Shown here: positions 9,513-18,209 of the stretch, piece after piece
How the letters are laid out: each line of letters begins with the position of its first letter
How positions within the stretch are numbered: the stretch's first letter is position 1
From: Saprospirales bacterium
GTDB lineage: Bacteria > Bacteroidota > Bacteroidia > Chitinophagales > UBA8649
Length of the DNA: 64,000 nucleotides
Reading direction: 5' to 3'
Assembly: GCA_002708985.1 (NCBI GenBank)
Contig: PAPS01000033.1
Span: 69,803-133,802 of the forward strand
The notes under the pieces: generated by a model
Told to the model about the DNA's origin: nothing
The model's input: the letters and a program-made list of their open reading frames with translations, nothing else
Databases searched by the model: none
Translations under genes and position numbers: made by a program

Positions 9513-10179
9513 CTATGTCTTCCTTCTCTCCAAAAGCTAAGTCTCCTGCATCACCAAGCCCCGGTACGATGTAACTCTTAGTGTTAAGTTCATTATCTAA
9601 TGCTGCCGATAGAATATGATGATCATGCGTCAAATTACGTTTGACATATTGAAGGCCCTCTTTCGATGAAATCAGTGCTATGATATAAAATCGTTTTATT
9701 GTTGGACACATTTTGATTAACACTTGTGCCGTTTTCACGATGGATTTCCCGGTAGCCAACATGGGGTCAATTAAGATTACTTCTCGTTCACTAAGATTGG
9801 GCAGGGCATGATAGTCTAAGGCAATGTCAAATGTAGTTGCACTAGTTGCCTTACGCATGGCACCAATAAAACCACTTTCGGCATGAGGGAAGACTGACTG
9901 TAGCCCCTCGTAAAAAGGAAGTGCTGCACGCAAAATGGGAATCAATACAGGTTGCTCTTTTAACAAATTAACTTGGGCATCTCCGAGCACAGTTTTAATC
10001 TGTTGACTGTGATACGCCATGCATTTACTTAACTCATATCCGCAATAGATCCCGCTTTGTCTCAGATTTTCCCTAAATCTTGGTCGATTCATTTGGATGT
10101 TTTTATCCCGGATTTCAGCTAAACATTCATTGAGTGCACTGTCGCAATTATTTAGTATTTGGTAGTTGTCGCTTTTCAT
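9508..10179 (-). CDS. upp: uracil phosphoribosyltransferase (start likely MKSDNYQ at 10179)
   Basis: PRPP loop VILIDPMLATGKSIVKT, uracil-binding YIVPGLGDAGDLAFGEK. Confidence 0.93.
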   Translation of the reverse strand: MKSDNYQILNNCDSALNECLAEIRDKNIQMNRPRFRENLRQSGIYCGYELSKCMAYHSQQIKTVLGDAQVNLLKEQPVLIPILRAALPFYEGLQSVFPHAESGFIGAMRKATSATTFDIALDYHALPNLSEREVILIDPMLATGKSIVKTAQVLIKMCPTIKRFYIIALISSKEGLQYVKRNLTHDHHILSAALDNELNTKSYIVPGLGDAGDLAFGEKEDID

Positions 10180-10211
10180 AACCCTTCTAATTTCGTTCAA
10201 ACGAAGCGATT

Positions 10212-10388
10212 ATGCAACAGGGAGCGGTGATTATTCTAATCTTTTTATGGGTCATTGCCATAATCGTAATCATTGCTTTATTAAGAGGATATGATGATTC
10301 GAAGCGCGAGAACGCAACAAGTGCTCACTCCTATTCAACGTATTCTAAGCAAGTACCTCAAACGTCTTTGTTATGTCTCTCCAAATAG
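10212..10388 (+). CDS. single-TM microprotein (58 aa)
   Basis: Hand translation MQQGAVIILIFLWVIAIIVIIALLRGYDDSKRENATSAHSYSTYSKQVPQTSLLCLSK*; one strong TM helix; overlaps the next gene start. Confidence 0.55.
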   Translation: MQQGAVIILIFLWVIAIIVIIALLRGYDDSKRENATSAHSYSTYSKQVPQTSLLCLSK

Positions 10389-10669
10389 GCAAGTCAACTT
10401 ACGTGAGTGAGCAGCGAACTTTATTTATTAAGAATAAAGAAAAGATTAAGCTGACTCCGAGGGAAGCTGCCTTATTCGAGTTCTTGCTCGAACACAAAAA
10501 TGATATCGTAACAAGGGAGGCAGTACTGCAAGAGATCTGGGCCAAAACGGATTACTTTGCTGGACGAAGTATGGATGTATACATCAATAGATTGCGAAAT
10601 CATTTAAAACAAGACGATTCCATAACAATCCATTCTATTCGCTCTCTCGGCTATCGACTGGAAGGTTAA
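10373..10669 (+). CDS. stand-alone OmpR/PhoB-type winged-helix DNA-binding protein (no receiver domain)
   Basis: Trans_reg_C hallmarks: LTPREAALFEFLLEHKNDIVTREAVLQEIW...SMDVYINRLRNHLKQD..IHSIRSLGYRLEG. Confidence 0.85.
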   Translation: MSLQIGKSTYVSEQRTLFIKNKEKIKLTPREAALFEFLLEHKNDIVTREAVLQEIWAKTDYFAGRSMDVYINRLRNHLKQDDSITIHSIRSLGYRLEG

Positions 10670-10693
10670 GTCATAAGAAGAGGGGTAAAAGAC

Positions 10694-11260
10694 TTATTTT
10701 CCTAATAGGGTAAACGTAATCGTAAAATCATCGTAGATGAAACCGTCAGCTACGGCTTTTGGATCTAAAATTGACTTGGATTTATACATAATATCGAAGT
10801 CCGTACGGTCAATAATCAACTTTCCATTGATTTGGTTATCCTTATACACATATTGAAGCGTATATTCTTTGGAAATGTCTTTAATTGTTAGCAGGCCTGC
10901 AACTTCTCCGGGTTTACCATTTCCAGCTTTTATGGTAAAGGAGGCTTCCGGATACTCTTCGGTATTAAAGAAGTCCGGATTTTTAAGATGGTTGGTTAGG
11001 GAGTTTTTCGCTCCACCGGACAAATCTTCAACGGTAATACTAGCCATGTCCATTACAATACTTGCTTGACTTACCTCGCCTTGACTATTTAATATGATGT
11101 TGGCCTTTTGAATACTCACTAACCCATCGTGCTGTCCTCCTACTTTTTTGGCAAGCCATTGGACGCTACTCTTTTCTAAATCAACCTCAAAATTCTTTTG
11201 GGCTTGTAGAATGTTTGAACATAAAATCACTGCAAGGATTAAAGCGAATTGATTTTTCAT
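10694..11260 (-). CDS. YceI-like family secreted protein
   Basis: Signal peptide; SSVQWLAKKVGGQHDGLVSIQKANI, LTNHLKNPDFFNTEEYPEASFTI, VAGLLTIKDISKEYTL pattern. Confidence 0.88.
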   Translation of the reverse strand: MKNQFALILAVILCSNILQAQKNFEVDLEKSSVQWLAKKVGGQHDGLVSIQKANIILNSQGEVSQASIVMDMASITVEDLSGGAKNSLTNHLKNPDFFNTEEYPEASFTIKAGNGKPGEVAGLLTIKDISKEYTLQYVYKDNQINGKLIIDRTDFDIMYKSKSILDPKAVADGFIYDDFTITFTLLGK

Positions 11261-11359
11261 GATGAATTTTTTTAGATAATGAATGAGTAAAACAAGGTGA
11301 TCTCATTTTTAGTTCCAATATATATGCCAATTATTGCTGTATCTGCGATTTGTGGGCAT

Positions 11360-11386
11360 AAAAAAAGCCGAGGATTACCCTCGGCT
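11360..11386 (-). terminator. Rho-independent terminator for the 11414-11584 lipoprotein gene
   Basis: Perfect 8-bp stem AGCCGAGG-ATTAC-CCTCGGCT with A-tract on + (T-tract on -). Confidence 0.85.
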
Positions 11387-11413
11387 AGTTAAAATCGAAG
11401 TAGTGATTTATAC

Positions 11414-11584
11414 TTACTCCTCTCCAGCACCTTCCTCTCCAGCGCCTTCCTCTCCGGCACCTTCCTCTCCAGCGCCTTCTTCAGTGGTCGCCTCATCACC
11501 ATCAGCAGCTTCTTCTTCGCCACCACAAGCAACAACAGTGATTGCTACGAAACCTGCTAATAAAATTGGTAAAAACTTTTTCAT
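11414..11584 (-). CDS. short acidic lipoprotein with GAGEE tandem repeats
   Basis: Hand translation MKKFLPILLAGFVAITVVACGGEEEAADGDEATTEEGAGEEGAGEEGAGEEGAGEE* with lipobox VVAC; followed by a terminator. Confidence 0.8.
   Translation of the reverse strand: MKKFLPILLAGFVAITVVACGGEEEAADGDEATTEEGAGEEGAGEEGAGEEGAGEE
11417..11481. repeat. four 15-bp tandem repeats coding GAGEE
   Basis: ctctccagcaccttc / ctctccagcgccttc / ctctccggcaccttc / ctctccagcgccttc. Confidence 0.85.
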
Positions 11585-11732
11585 GATAAAATTTTTATTG
11601 TTTAAGAATGCCTTAAATATAAACGGGTACTTAAGTAATTCAAAGAGAAGTCACTAACATTTTGTTAAGATGGTTGAATTCGATCTTTATTTAGTCCTTA
11701 AAGGTTCTTCCACTTCCTGTATTTTTGTATTT

Positions 11733-13052
11733 ATGGGTCGCTCGCAAACCTTTGCTCTACATACACTAGGTTGCAAACTAAATTTTGCTGAAGGATCTTC
11801 AATTGGTCAGCAGTTGGAGCAGCAGGGTTGGATGAGGGTGGACTTTGCGCAGCCTTCAGATTGCTACATAATCAACACTTGCTCTGTTACTGCGCAAGCC
11901 GATAAAAAGTGTCGAAACCTCGTTCGTCAGGCGAAACGGAACAATGCCGAAGCTAAGGTCGTAGTCATAGGCTGTTATGCTCAGTTGAAGCCGGAGGCCA
12001 TAGCCTCAATTCCAGGAGTAAACCTGGTGCTTGGCGCTAATGCTAAATTTGATATTGATGTCATCATGGCCACAGATGCTGACACAAATTCTGTATACGT
12101 TGAATCAATCAAAGAAGTAAATCACTTTGATCCAGCCTTCTCACAAAATGATCGAACACGTACCTTTTTAAAAGTTCAAGATGGCTGTGATTACCACTGT
12201 ACGTTTTGTACTATTCCTCTTGCCAGAGGCCGTTCGAGAAGCACTTCGATAGATAAGGTGCTACAGACTGCGTGTAAAGCCATTGAATCAGGAGCCAAAG
12301 AAATTGTATTGACCGGTGTAAATATTGGTGATTTTGGTCGCTCGGAAGATGGACGTCAGCGAGGTGGCGAGAACTTCTATGATTTAATCGTCGCATTGGA
12401 TGACTTAGAGGGTGTCGAGAGGTTTCGAATTTCTAGCATTGAACCCAATCTCTTGACTGATGAAATCATTGATTTTGTAGCATCGTCAAAGAAATTCATG
12501 CCCCACTTTCATATTCCCTTACAAACTGGGGTTGACCGCCTTTTACGCGACATGCGTCGGAAATATGATACCGCATTATATCGCAGTAGAATAAAGCATA
12601 TAAAGGCCGTAATGCCGAATGCCTGTATCGGTGCTGATGTTATTGTTGGTTTCCCAGGAGAGACGGATGAAGACATTCAATGTACCGCCTCCTTTTTACA
12701 AGACTTAGAGGTTAGCTATCTCCACGTGTTTACCTACAGTGAGCGTCAAAATACGAGAGCACCTCGGTTAGCCAATCCAATTCCTGTTCAGAAACGACGT
12801 GAGCGCAACTATATCTTAAGGAATATATCTGGGCGTCTTACTAAACAATTCTATCGCGAACAAGAGAATCATACTTTCCCTGTTCTGTGGGAAGATGGGG
12901 ATGTCAAGGATGATTGGATGTACGGTTACACATCAAATTATATTCGCGTGCGCACGAGACGTAAGCAGCTTGATTTCGGGGGGATAACATCTGTAGTCCT
13001 CAATAAATATCATGAGGAAGAAGGCGTATATTCAATTGATAAGTCACTCTAA
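11733..13052 (+). CDS. mtaB: tRNA t6A37 methylthiotransferase MtaB-type radical SAM protein
   Basis: ALHTLGCKLNFAEG, radical SAM VQDGCDYHCTFCTIPLARGRSRS, GVNIGDFG, HIPLQTGVDRLLRDMRRKY. Start placed at MGRSQTF (11733). Confidence 0.92.
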   Translation: MGRSQTFALHTLGCKLNFAEGSSIGQQLEQQGWMRVDFAQPSDCYIINTCSVTAQADKKCRNLVRQAKRNNAEAKVVVIGCYAQLKPEAIASIPGVNLVLGANAKFDIDVIMATDADTNSVYVESIKEVNHFDPAFSQNDRTRTFLKVQDGCDYHCTFCTIPLARGRSRSTSIDKVLQTACKAIESGAKEIVLTGVNIGDFGRSEDGRQRGGENFYDLIVALDDLEGVERFRISSIEPNLLTDEIIDFVASSKKFMPHFHIPLQTGVDRLLRDMRRKYDTALYRSRIKHIKAVMPNACIGADVIVGFPGETDEDIQCTASFLQDLEVSYLHVFTYSERQNTRAPRLANPIPVQKRRERNYILRNISGRLTKQFYREQENHTFPVLWEDGDVKDDWMYGYTSNYIRVRTRRKQLDFGGITSVVLNKYHEEEGVYSIDKSL

Positions 13053-13068
13053 TCTTGGATTTATAGTT

Positions 13069-14298
13069 ATGGTTTTACGTGCTTACCCCACCGTTTTTGA
13101 CTTTATCAACAACAAGTTGTCCTTTCTATATGTGATATTTCGAGATGGTGAGCCCTTTCCAAGTATGTTCCCCAATACCTACGGTTTTTTTGTTGCGACC
13201 GCTTTCCTCTCGGCTGCCCTTGTTCTTCGTCAAGAACTAAAGCGTCGCGAAGAATTGAAGCTGCTTATCGGCTATCCTCGAGAAATTGTGGTGGGTACAG
13301 GGCCTAATTGGATTCAACTGTTGATTAATGGAGGAATCTCTTTTCTTTTTGGCTATAAGATTATCGGCGCTTTTACAAACATGGATCAAGCAGCCATTGA
13401 TCAGATGGCCTATTTACAAAGTAGCGAGGGAAGTTTATTGGGAGGTTTGCTCGCTATGGCATTATCTATTCTACCTGCCTATCGAAAAGCAAAGAAGGAG
13501 GAATTGCCGAAGCCCGAGCGACGTTGGGTGGACTACATGCCTCATGAGCAAATCGGAGAGATGGTTATTATCGCTGCAATTTTTGGTATTCTTGGCGCTA
13601 AGATTTTTGATTTTTTACAACCAGATCGTATTCAATACTTCTTTAAGAACATGGGGAATCTATTGAGTAATCCTGCTTTGTTTGTCAGTGGCCTGACGGT
13701 TTATGGTGGGTTGATTTTTGGTGGTCTTGCTATATTGGTTTTAGCATACCGTCGTAAAATTCATATCGCTCATTTGTTTGATGCGCTTGGATTGAGTTTC
13801 CTACTTGCTCAAGGAATAGGTCGTTTAGGGTGTCACTTTTCAGGTGATGGAGATTGGGGAATTGTTAACCTAAATCCAAGGCCAAGTTGGATTCCTGAAT
13901 CTTGGTGGTCAAACACTTATGCACACAATGTAATCAATGCGGGAGAGCCCATTCCAGGATGCACGGGTCAATACTGCTATGAACTTTCAGCGGGTGTTTA
14001 TCCCACTAGCATCTATGAATTTTTTCTTTTCCTAGGAGGATTTCTCATGCTGTTTTTGCTCAGAAAAAGACTTACCCCTAGACCGGGGCTTCTTTTTGCT
14101 GGCTTTTTAATTTTTGCGGGTGTTGAGCGTTTTTTGATCGAAGGTATTAGGGTGACGTCTGCGGCAAGCGCGTTGGGTTTGACTCAAGCTCAGATCATAT
14201 CCATAGGTATGATTCTAGGGGGGATGGGATTAATAATTTATAAGTTCAAATCAAACTTGTTTAGTTATACCTCATCGATGAAGGACGGGGACAATTAG
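13069..14298 (+). CDS. lgt: prolipoprotein diacylglyceryl transferase family protein
   Basis: Polytopic; QGIGRLGCHFSGDGDWG, PTSIYEFFLFLGGFLMLF, GVERFLIEGIRV match Lgt signatures. Start MVLRAYPTVFD (13069). Confidence 0.88.
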   Translation: MVLRAYPTVFDFINNKLSFLYVIFRDGEPFPSMFPNTYGFFVATAFLSAALVLRQELKRREELKLLIGYPREIVVGTGPNWIQLLINGGISFLFGYKIIGAFTNMDQAAIDQMAYLQSSEGSLLGGLLAMALSILPAYRKAKKEELPKPERRWVDYMPHEQIGEMVIIAAIFGILGAKIFDFLQPDRIQYFFKNMGNLLSNPALFVSGLTVYGGLIFGGLAILVLAYRRKIHIAHLFDALGLSFLLAQGIGRLGCHFSGDGDWGIVNLNPRPSWIPESWWSNTYAHNVINAGEPIPGCTGQYCYELSAGVYPTSIYEFFLFLGGFLMLFLLRKRLTPRPGLLFAGFLIFAGVERFLIEGIRVTSAASALGLTQAQIISIGMILGGMGLIIYKFKSNLFSYTSSMKDGDN

Positions 14299-14994
14299 TC
14301 CTGTGAGACTTCCTGCAATATACCCAGTGATTACATCACTCCAGAAATGTTTTCCTGCTCGGTATCGAAGAATTCCTGTCCCCAAAGGCAGAATGACAGC
14401 CGATGTCCAAACTAAGGGCATCCATTTAGCTCCCTTATGATAGTGTTGGAGGGTTATTGCACTAAACATGGACATGGAGGCAGCAGTCGACGTATGCCCT
14501 GAATACATAGAAGTAGTGGCATCTCTCGAAGTCTTCATAGACATGGGTACATCGGGATTATAGACGTAGGGACGCGGTCTTCGGATAAGTTCTTTGGTTA
14601 GTCCAGTTAGCCCCAAATTCAAAAAAAAGACTTCTACTCCTAATGCAGTGGGTTTTTCCCAATCCTTACGAATTTTTTGGCTTGACATGAGGAGTAAAGG
14701 GCTTGCTATGGCGGTTAACATCAAGGCATCGGAGAGTTGAGCTGATTTAGGTCGCCATTGATAGACTGCCCTTCGATCAAATGCATTGATCTCTGACATC
14801 GTTAGATTGGCTATGTTTTCCTCAGTCAGAATTGGCTTGTTCAGATGAAAATAATAGGAAAGGCCTGCTGTACCGAGTCCTGCAATGGGTATAGCAATTT
14901 CAGTAGAGTTACGAAACGTATACGGTGATGTATGTTGACCCTTTGCATTCGAGATAAAACTACTTATTAGCAAAATCCAGAGGAAAAAGCGCAT
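14272..14994 (-). CDS. PAP2-family phosphatase
   Basis: KELIRRPRPYVYNP, SMYSGHTSTAASMS, RYRAGKHFWSDVITGYIAG. Confidence 0.9.
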   Translation of the reverse strand: MRFFLWILLISSFISNAKGQHTSPYTFRNSTEIAIPIAGLGTAGLSYYFHLNKPILTEENIANLTMSEINAFDRRAVYQWRPKSAQLSDALMLTAIASPLLLMSSQKIRKDWEKPTALGVEVFFLNLGLTGLTKELIRRPRPYVYNPDVPMSMKTSRDATTSMYSGHTSTAASMSMFSAITLQHYHKGAKWMPLVWTSAVILPLGTGILRYRAGKHFWSDVITGYIAGSLTGLIVPVLHR

Positions 14995-14996
14995 GA

Positions 14997-16199
14997 CTAT
15001 CTCGAAGTTGTAAATAATATGGATAAGTCCGTTGCTTTTAGATTAAATCTTCTCGCTAGCACACTTCGAGTAAGTTGTCCACGGTACATGTAGACTCCTC
15101 TCGCGATGCCGTTGTCCTCTTGCATCAAATGATGTATCCCTCCGTAGTCCATTGACCTAGATAACATGGGGCCAAGGAGATGGCTTAGAGCAATAGAAGC
15201 CGTCTTTGAAAACCTAGACGGAATATTGGTAAGACCGCAATGCCAAACATCATGAATGGATTGAAAGGGTTGCTCGTGGCTCGTTATCACAGAGGTCTCA
15301 ATACATCCACCTTGGTCTATACTTACATCGATAATTACAGATCCTGATTTCATATTCGCTACCATATGCTCACTGATAACGATGGGTGATCGACCAGTTT
15401 TAGAATGAAGTGCGCCGATTACAACATCTGTATTCTCAAGGACTTTGGCTATGAGTTGTGTGTCTAGGATATTAGTAAAGAGTTGTTCTCCTACATGATC
15501 TTGGAGTTTCGATAGCTTGTTGATATCATCATCCATGACGGTGACGGTTGCACCAAAGCCACGAGCTGCTCGCGCAGCATAGCGACCCGCAATTCCTGCC
15601 CCAAGAATTAGTACGCTAATCGGCTCAACACCATTGAGTCCTCCGAAGAGTTTTCCTCCGGTTTCGTTTCGTTGACCTAGCGCTTCAGAAGCTAAGAAAA
15701 TCGAAGCATAACCCGCAATTTCACTCATGGCTTTTACAAAGGGGAAGGAACGTCCCTCTCGGCTTCTGAAAAACTCAAATGCTAAAGCGGTTACTTTTTT
15801 CTTCGCGAGTTTATCAAGTAAACTCGTATCAAATGATGACAGTTGTAATGGGGAAATGATAATCTGCTCTTGAGAGGCATTATCAGCATCTCTTTTATCT
15901 AATGGACAAATCTTTAAAAGGATATGTGATTTATAAATCTCTTTTACATCCGAGGTGATGACTGCTCCCGCTTCAGCATACAAATTATCTGGGAATCCTG
16001 CACGTTTCCCTGCGCCAATTTCTACTAGTACTCGATAGCCATCGGCCGTCAGCATTTCAACATTTCGAGGAGTGAGGACTACACGTTTCTCCTCCGATGA
16101 AGTGGACTTAAGAATACCTATGTCGAGAGATCCTTTTCGCTCGGCTACTAATGAAGGCGACTCAAGGGGTTGTAATCCTAATTTTGAAGTAAGACCCAT
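14997..16199 (-). CDS. ald: alanine dehydrogenase
   Basis: EEKRVVLTPRNVEMLTADGYRVLVEIGAG, VLILGAGIAGRYAARAARGFGATVTVMD, VIIDVSIDQGGCIETS. Confidence 0.88.
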   Translation of the reverse strand: MGLTSKLGLQPLESPSLVAERKGSLDIGILKSTSSEEKRVVLTPRNVEMLTADGYRVLVEIGAGKRAGFPDNLYAEAGAVITSDVKEIYKSHILLKICPLDKRDADNASQEQIIISPLQLSSFDTSLLDKLAKKKVTALAFEFFRSREGRSFPFVKAMSEIAGYASIFLASEALGQRNETGGKLFGGLNGVEPISVLILGAGIAGRYAARAARGFGATVTVMDDDINKLSKLQDHVGEQLFTNILDTQLIAKVLENTDVVIGALHSKTGRSPIVISEHMVANMKSGSVIIDVSIDQGGCIETSVITSHEQPFQSIHDVWHCGLTNIPSRFSKTASIALSHLLGPMLSRSMDYGGIHHLMQEDNGIARGVYMYRGQLTRSVLARRFNLKATDLSILFTTSR

Positions 16200-16200
16200 G

Positions 16201-16647
16201 TCAGACGGTTATTCCTTTTAAAATACGAAATTCTCTTTGAGACTCATCTTCTTCAATATGGATAATTGAAAAAGGAATCATCTCTTGCTCGAGGTAGGTC
16301 TCTATAAGTTCTGGCCATTCTATAAAACAAACATCCTTCTTTTCCAACGATTCAAAAATGTCGAGTTCTATAAATTCTTCGAGTGATTGCAGTCTGTAAA
16401 GATCTAAATGATGGCATACATTTCCATTCTTCATTGGGTATTGGTGCCAAAGGCTATAGGTAGGGCTGTTGACTTCTGGATATGCTCCATATTGACGAAC
16501 AAACTGCTTTACCATACTTGTTTTCCCTGCTCCTACTGGTCCAACGCAACACCAGATGTGGCCCGTAGGCTGTTCTGCGATCCAAGAACAAAGAAGATGC
16601 AAGTCATCGGGGGATTTGCTGATGTGTCGATGAAGGATATCGCTCAT
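16201..16647 (-). CDS. tsaE: tRNA t6A biosynthesis ATPase TsaE
   Basis: CCVGPVGAGKTSMVKQFVRQYG, VNSPTYSLWHQYP, HLDLYRLQSLEEFIELDI, FIEWPELIE. Start MSDILHRH, TAATG overlap with porX. Confidence 0.92.
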   Translation of the reverse strand: MSDILHRHISKSPDDLHLLCSWIAEQPTGHIWCCVGPVGAGKTSMVKQFVRQYGAYPEVNSPTYSLWHQYPMKNGNVCHHLDLYRLQSLEEFIELDIFESLEKKDVCFIEWPELIETYLEQEMIPFSIIHIEEDESQREFRILKGITV

Positions 16648-18209
16648 TATCCTTTTGGCTTTAAGTGTATCCATGGAATAATCATCTCCTCTAAAGACAC
16701 TCCTCCATGCTGAAAGCTGTCACTGAAATGGTTGGCGAAATGTGCGAAATTGTTGGGATAGGCAAAAAAGTTTTCATCCTTGGCAAAGATGTACTCTGCT
16801 CCCAAACTCGGACTAGGTAGACCTATAGAGCTTGGATCTTTGATTCGAATTACGTCTTTAGATTGATAAGTGAGCTTTCGTCCGGCCTTATATCTAGTAT
16901 TAGAGGTGATGGATTGTTCACCTGAGCACTTACTTGCTGTTTTGACACGCTTGGTTCCATGGTCGGTCGTTAGGATGACCTCTACATCTTTTTGGGCAAG
17001 AGCAATTAATGCTTGGCGCAGCGGACTGTTTTTAAACCAGCTTTCTGTCAATGATCGGTAGCTTCTATCATCACTGGCGAGTTCTTTAATTACCTCCATA
17101 TCGGTTTTCGCATGGGATAGCATATCTACAAAGTTGTAAACTATGGCAGTTACATCATGGTTGAGTACGTTTAAGGCTCTAGCTTCTAGCGATTTACCCA
17201 TCTCGTAATTGGCAACCTTAAAGAAGTCCACCTTGTCAATTAGAGTAGACTTTCGTTCGATAAATGACTTAAAGTGTTGCTCCTCATGTTTGTTTTTGCT
17301 GCCTTCTGCCTGTTCATCAATCCATAAGGAAGGGTAGTGCTTAATAATATCATTAGGCAGTAATCCTGAAAACAAGGCATTTCGAGCATATTGAGTTGCT
17401 GTAGGAAGAATACTGAAATACAGGGATTCATTTTGTATTGTGTATTGATCCGTCAAAAACTTTTGGAGTACTTTCCATTGGTCATAGCGCAGATTGTCTA
17501 TGACCAGCAAGAGGGTGTGTTTTGCTTTGTGACAGGTTGGAAGAAACCACTTTTCTAGTACCTGATGGGAGAAGATCACGTCCTCCTCATCATTAAGTAG
17601 TCGAATATAATTGTGTTCAATAAATTTTGTAAATGCGCGATTGGCTTCTCTTTTTTGCATTTGGAAAATCTCGTGGACATCGACCGATGCCGATTTGTCG
17701 AGTTCCAATTCCCACCAAACAAGTTCTTTATAGAAATCAATCCAACCTTTGCAATCTTGTAATTCTTGGATTTTGGTGAACATCTTTTGAAAGGCTTGCT
17801 GATAGTTGGTGGTCGTTCTCTCCCGAATCAATGTCTTGTCTTCAGTAAGCTTTTTGATGCTCGATAGCAATTGCTGTGACTTAACTGGTTTGATGAGGTA
17901 GTCGGAGATCTGTGCTCCGATAGCATCTTCCATCAGATCTTCCTCTTCATTTTTGGTTACCATGACCATGGGAAGTTGGGGCCGCATGGTTTTAAGGATA
18001 TCTAATGTTTCTAATCCACTCAGTCCAGCCATGCTCTCATCCAACAGGACAATGTCGATGGCTTTATTGGCCTTTAAATAATCAATGGCATCCCTTCCAT
18101 TGGTAAGACCAACTACCTCATAACCCTTCGATTCTAAGAAAAGTAGTTGGGGTTTTAAGAGGTCAATTTCATCATCGACCCACATGATGATCTTCTTGGA
18201 GCTATTCAT
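16647..18209 (-). CDS. porX: T9SS response regulator PorX (receiver + PglZ/alkaline-phosphatase-like domain)
   Basis: N-terminal receiver MWVDDEIDLLKPQLLFLESKGYEVVG...LLDESMAGLSGLE...VTKNEE...DYLIKPV; C-terminal LLVIDNLRYDQWKVLQ, ILTTDHGTKRVKTA. Confidence 0.95.
   Translation of the reverse strand: MNSSKKIIMWVDDEIDLLKPQLLFLESKGYEVVGLTNGRDAIDYLKANKAIDIVLLDESMAGLSGLETLDILKTMRPQLPMVMVTKNEEEDLMEDAIGAQISDYLIKPVKSQQLLSSIKKLTEDKTLIRERTTTNYQQAFQKMFTKIQELQDCKGWIDFYKELVWWELELDKSASVDVHEIFQMQKREANRAFTKFIEHNYIRLLNDEEDVIFSHQVLEKWFLPTCHKAKHTLLLVIDNLRYDQWKVLQKFLTDQYTIQNESLYFSILPTATQYARNALFSGLLPNDIIKHYPSLWIDEQAEGSKNKHEEQHFKSFIERKSTLIDKVDFFKVANYEMGKSLEARALNVLNHDVTAIVYNFVDMLSHAKTDMEVIKELASDDRSYRSLTESWFKNSPLRQALIALAQKDVEVILTTDHGTKRVKTASKCSGEQSITSNTRYKAGRKLTYQSKDVIRIKDPSSIGLPSPSLGAEYIFAKDENFFAYPNNFAHFANHFSDSFQHGGVSLEEMIIPWIHLKPKG

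Noticed and set aside
11334-11657. Plus-strand ORF with SSPAPSSPAPSS repeats
   Set aside because: Antisense shadow of the GAGEE lipoprotein, and it crosses that gene's terminator; the minus-strand frame has signal peptide, lipobox and terminator.
16647-18209. PglZ domain considered as a BREX/Pgl phage-defence marker
   Set aside because: The receiver + PglZ-like architecture and the tsaE/ald neighbourhood identify PorX of T9SS; no BREX genes nearby.
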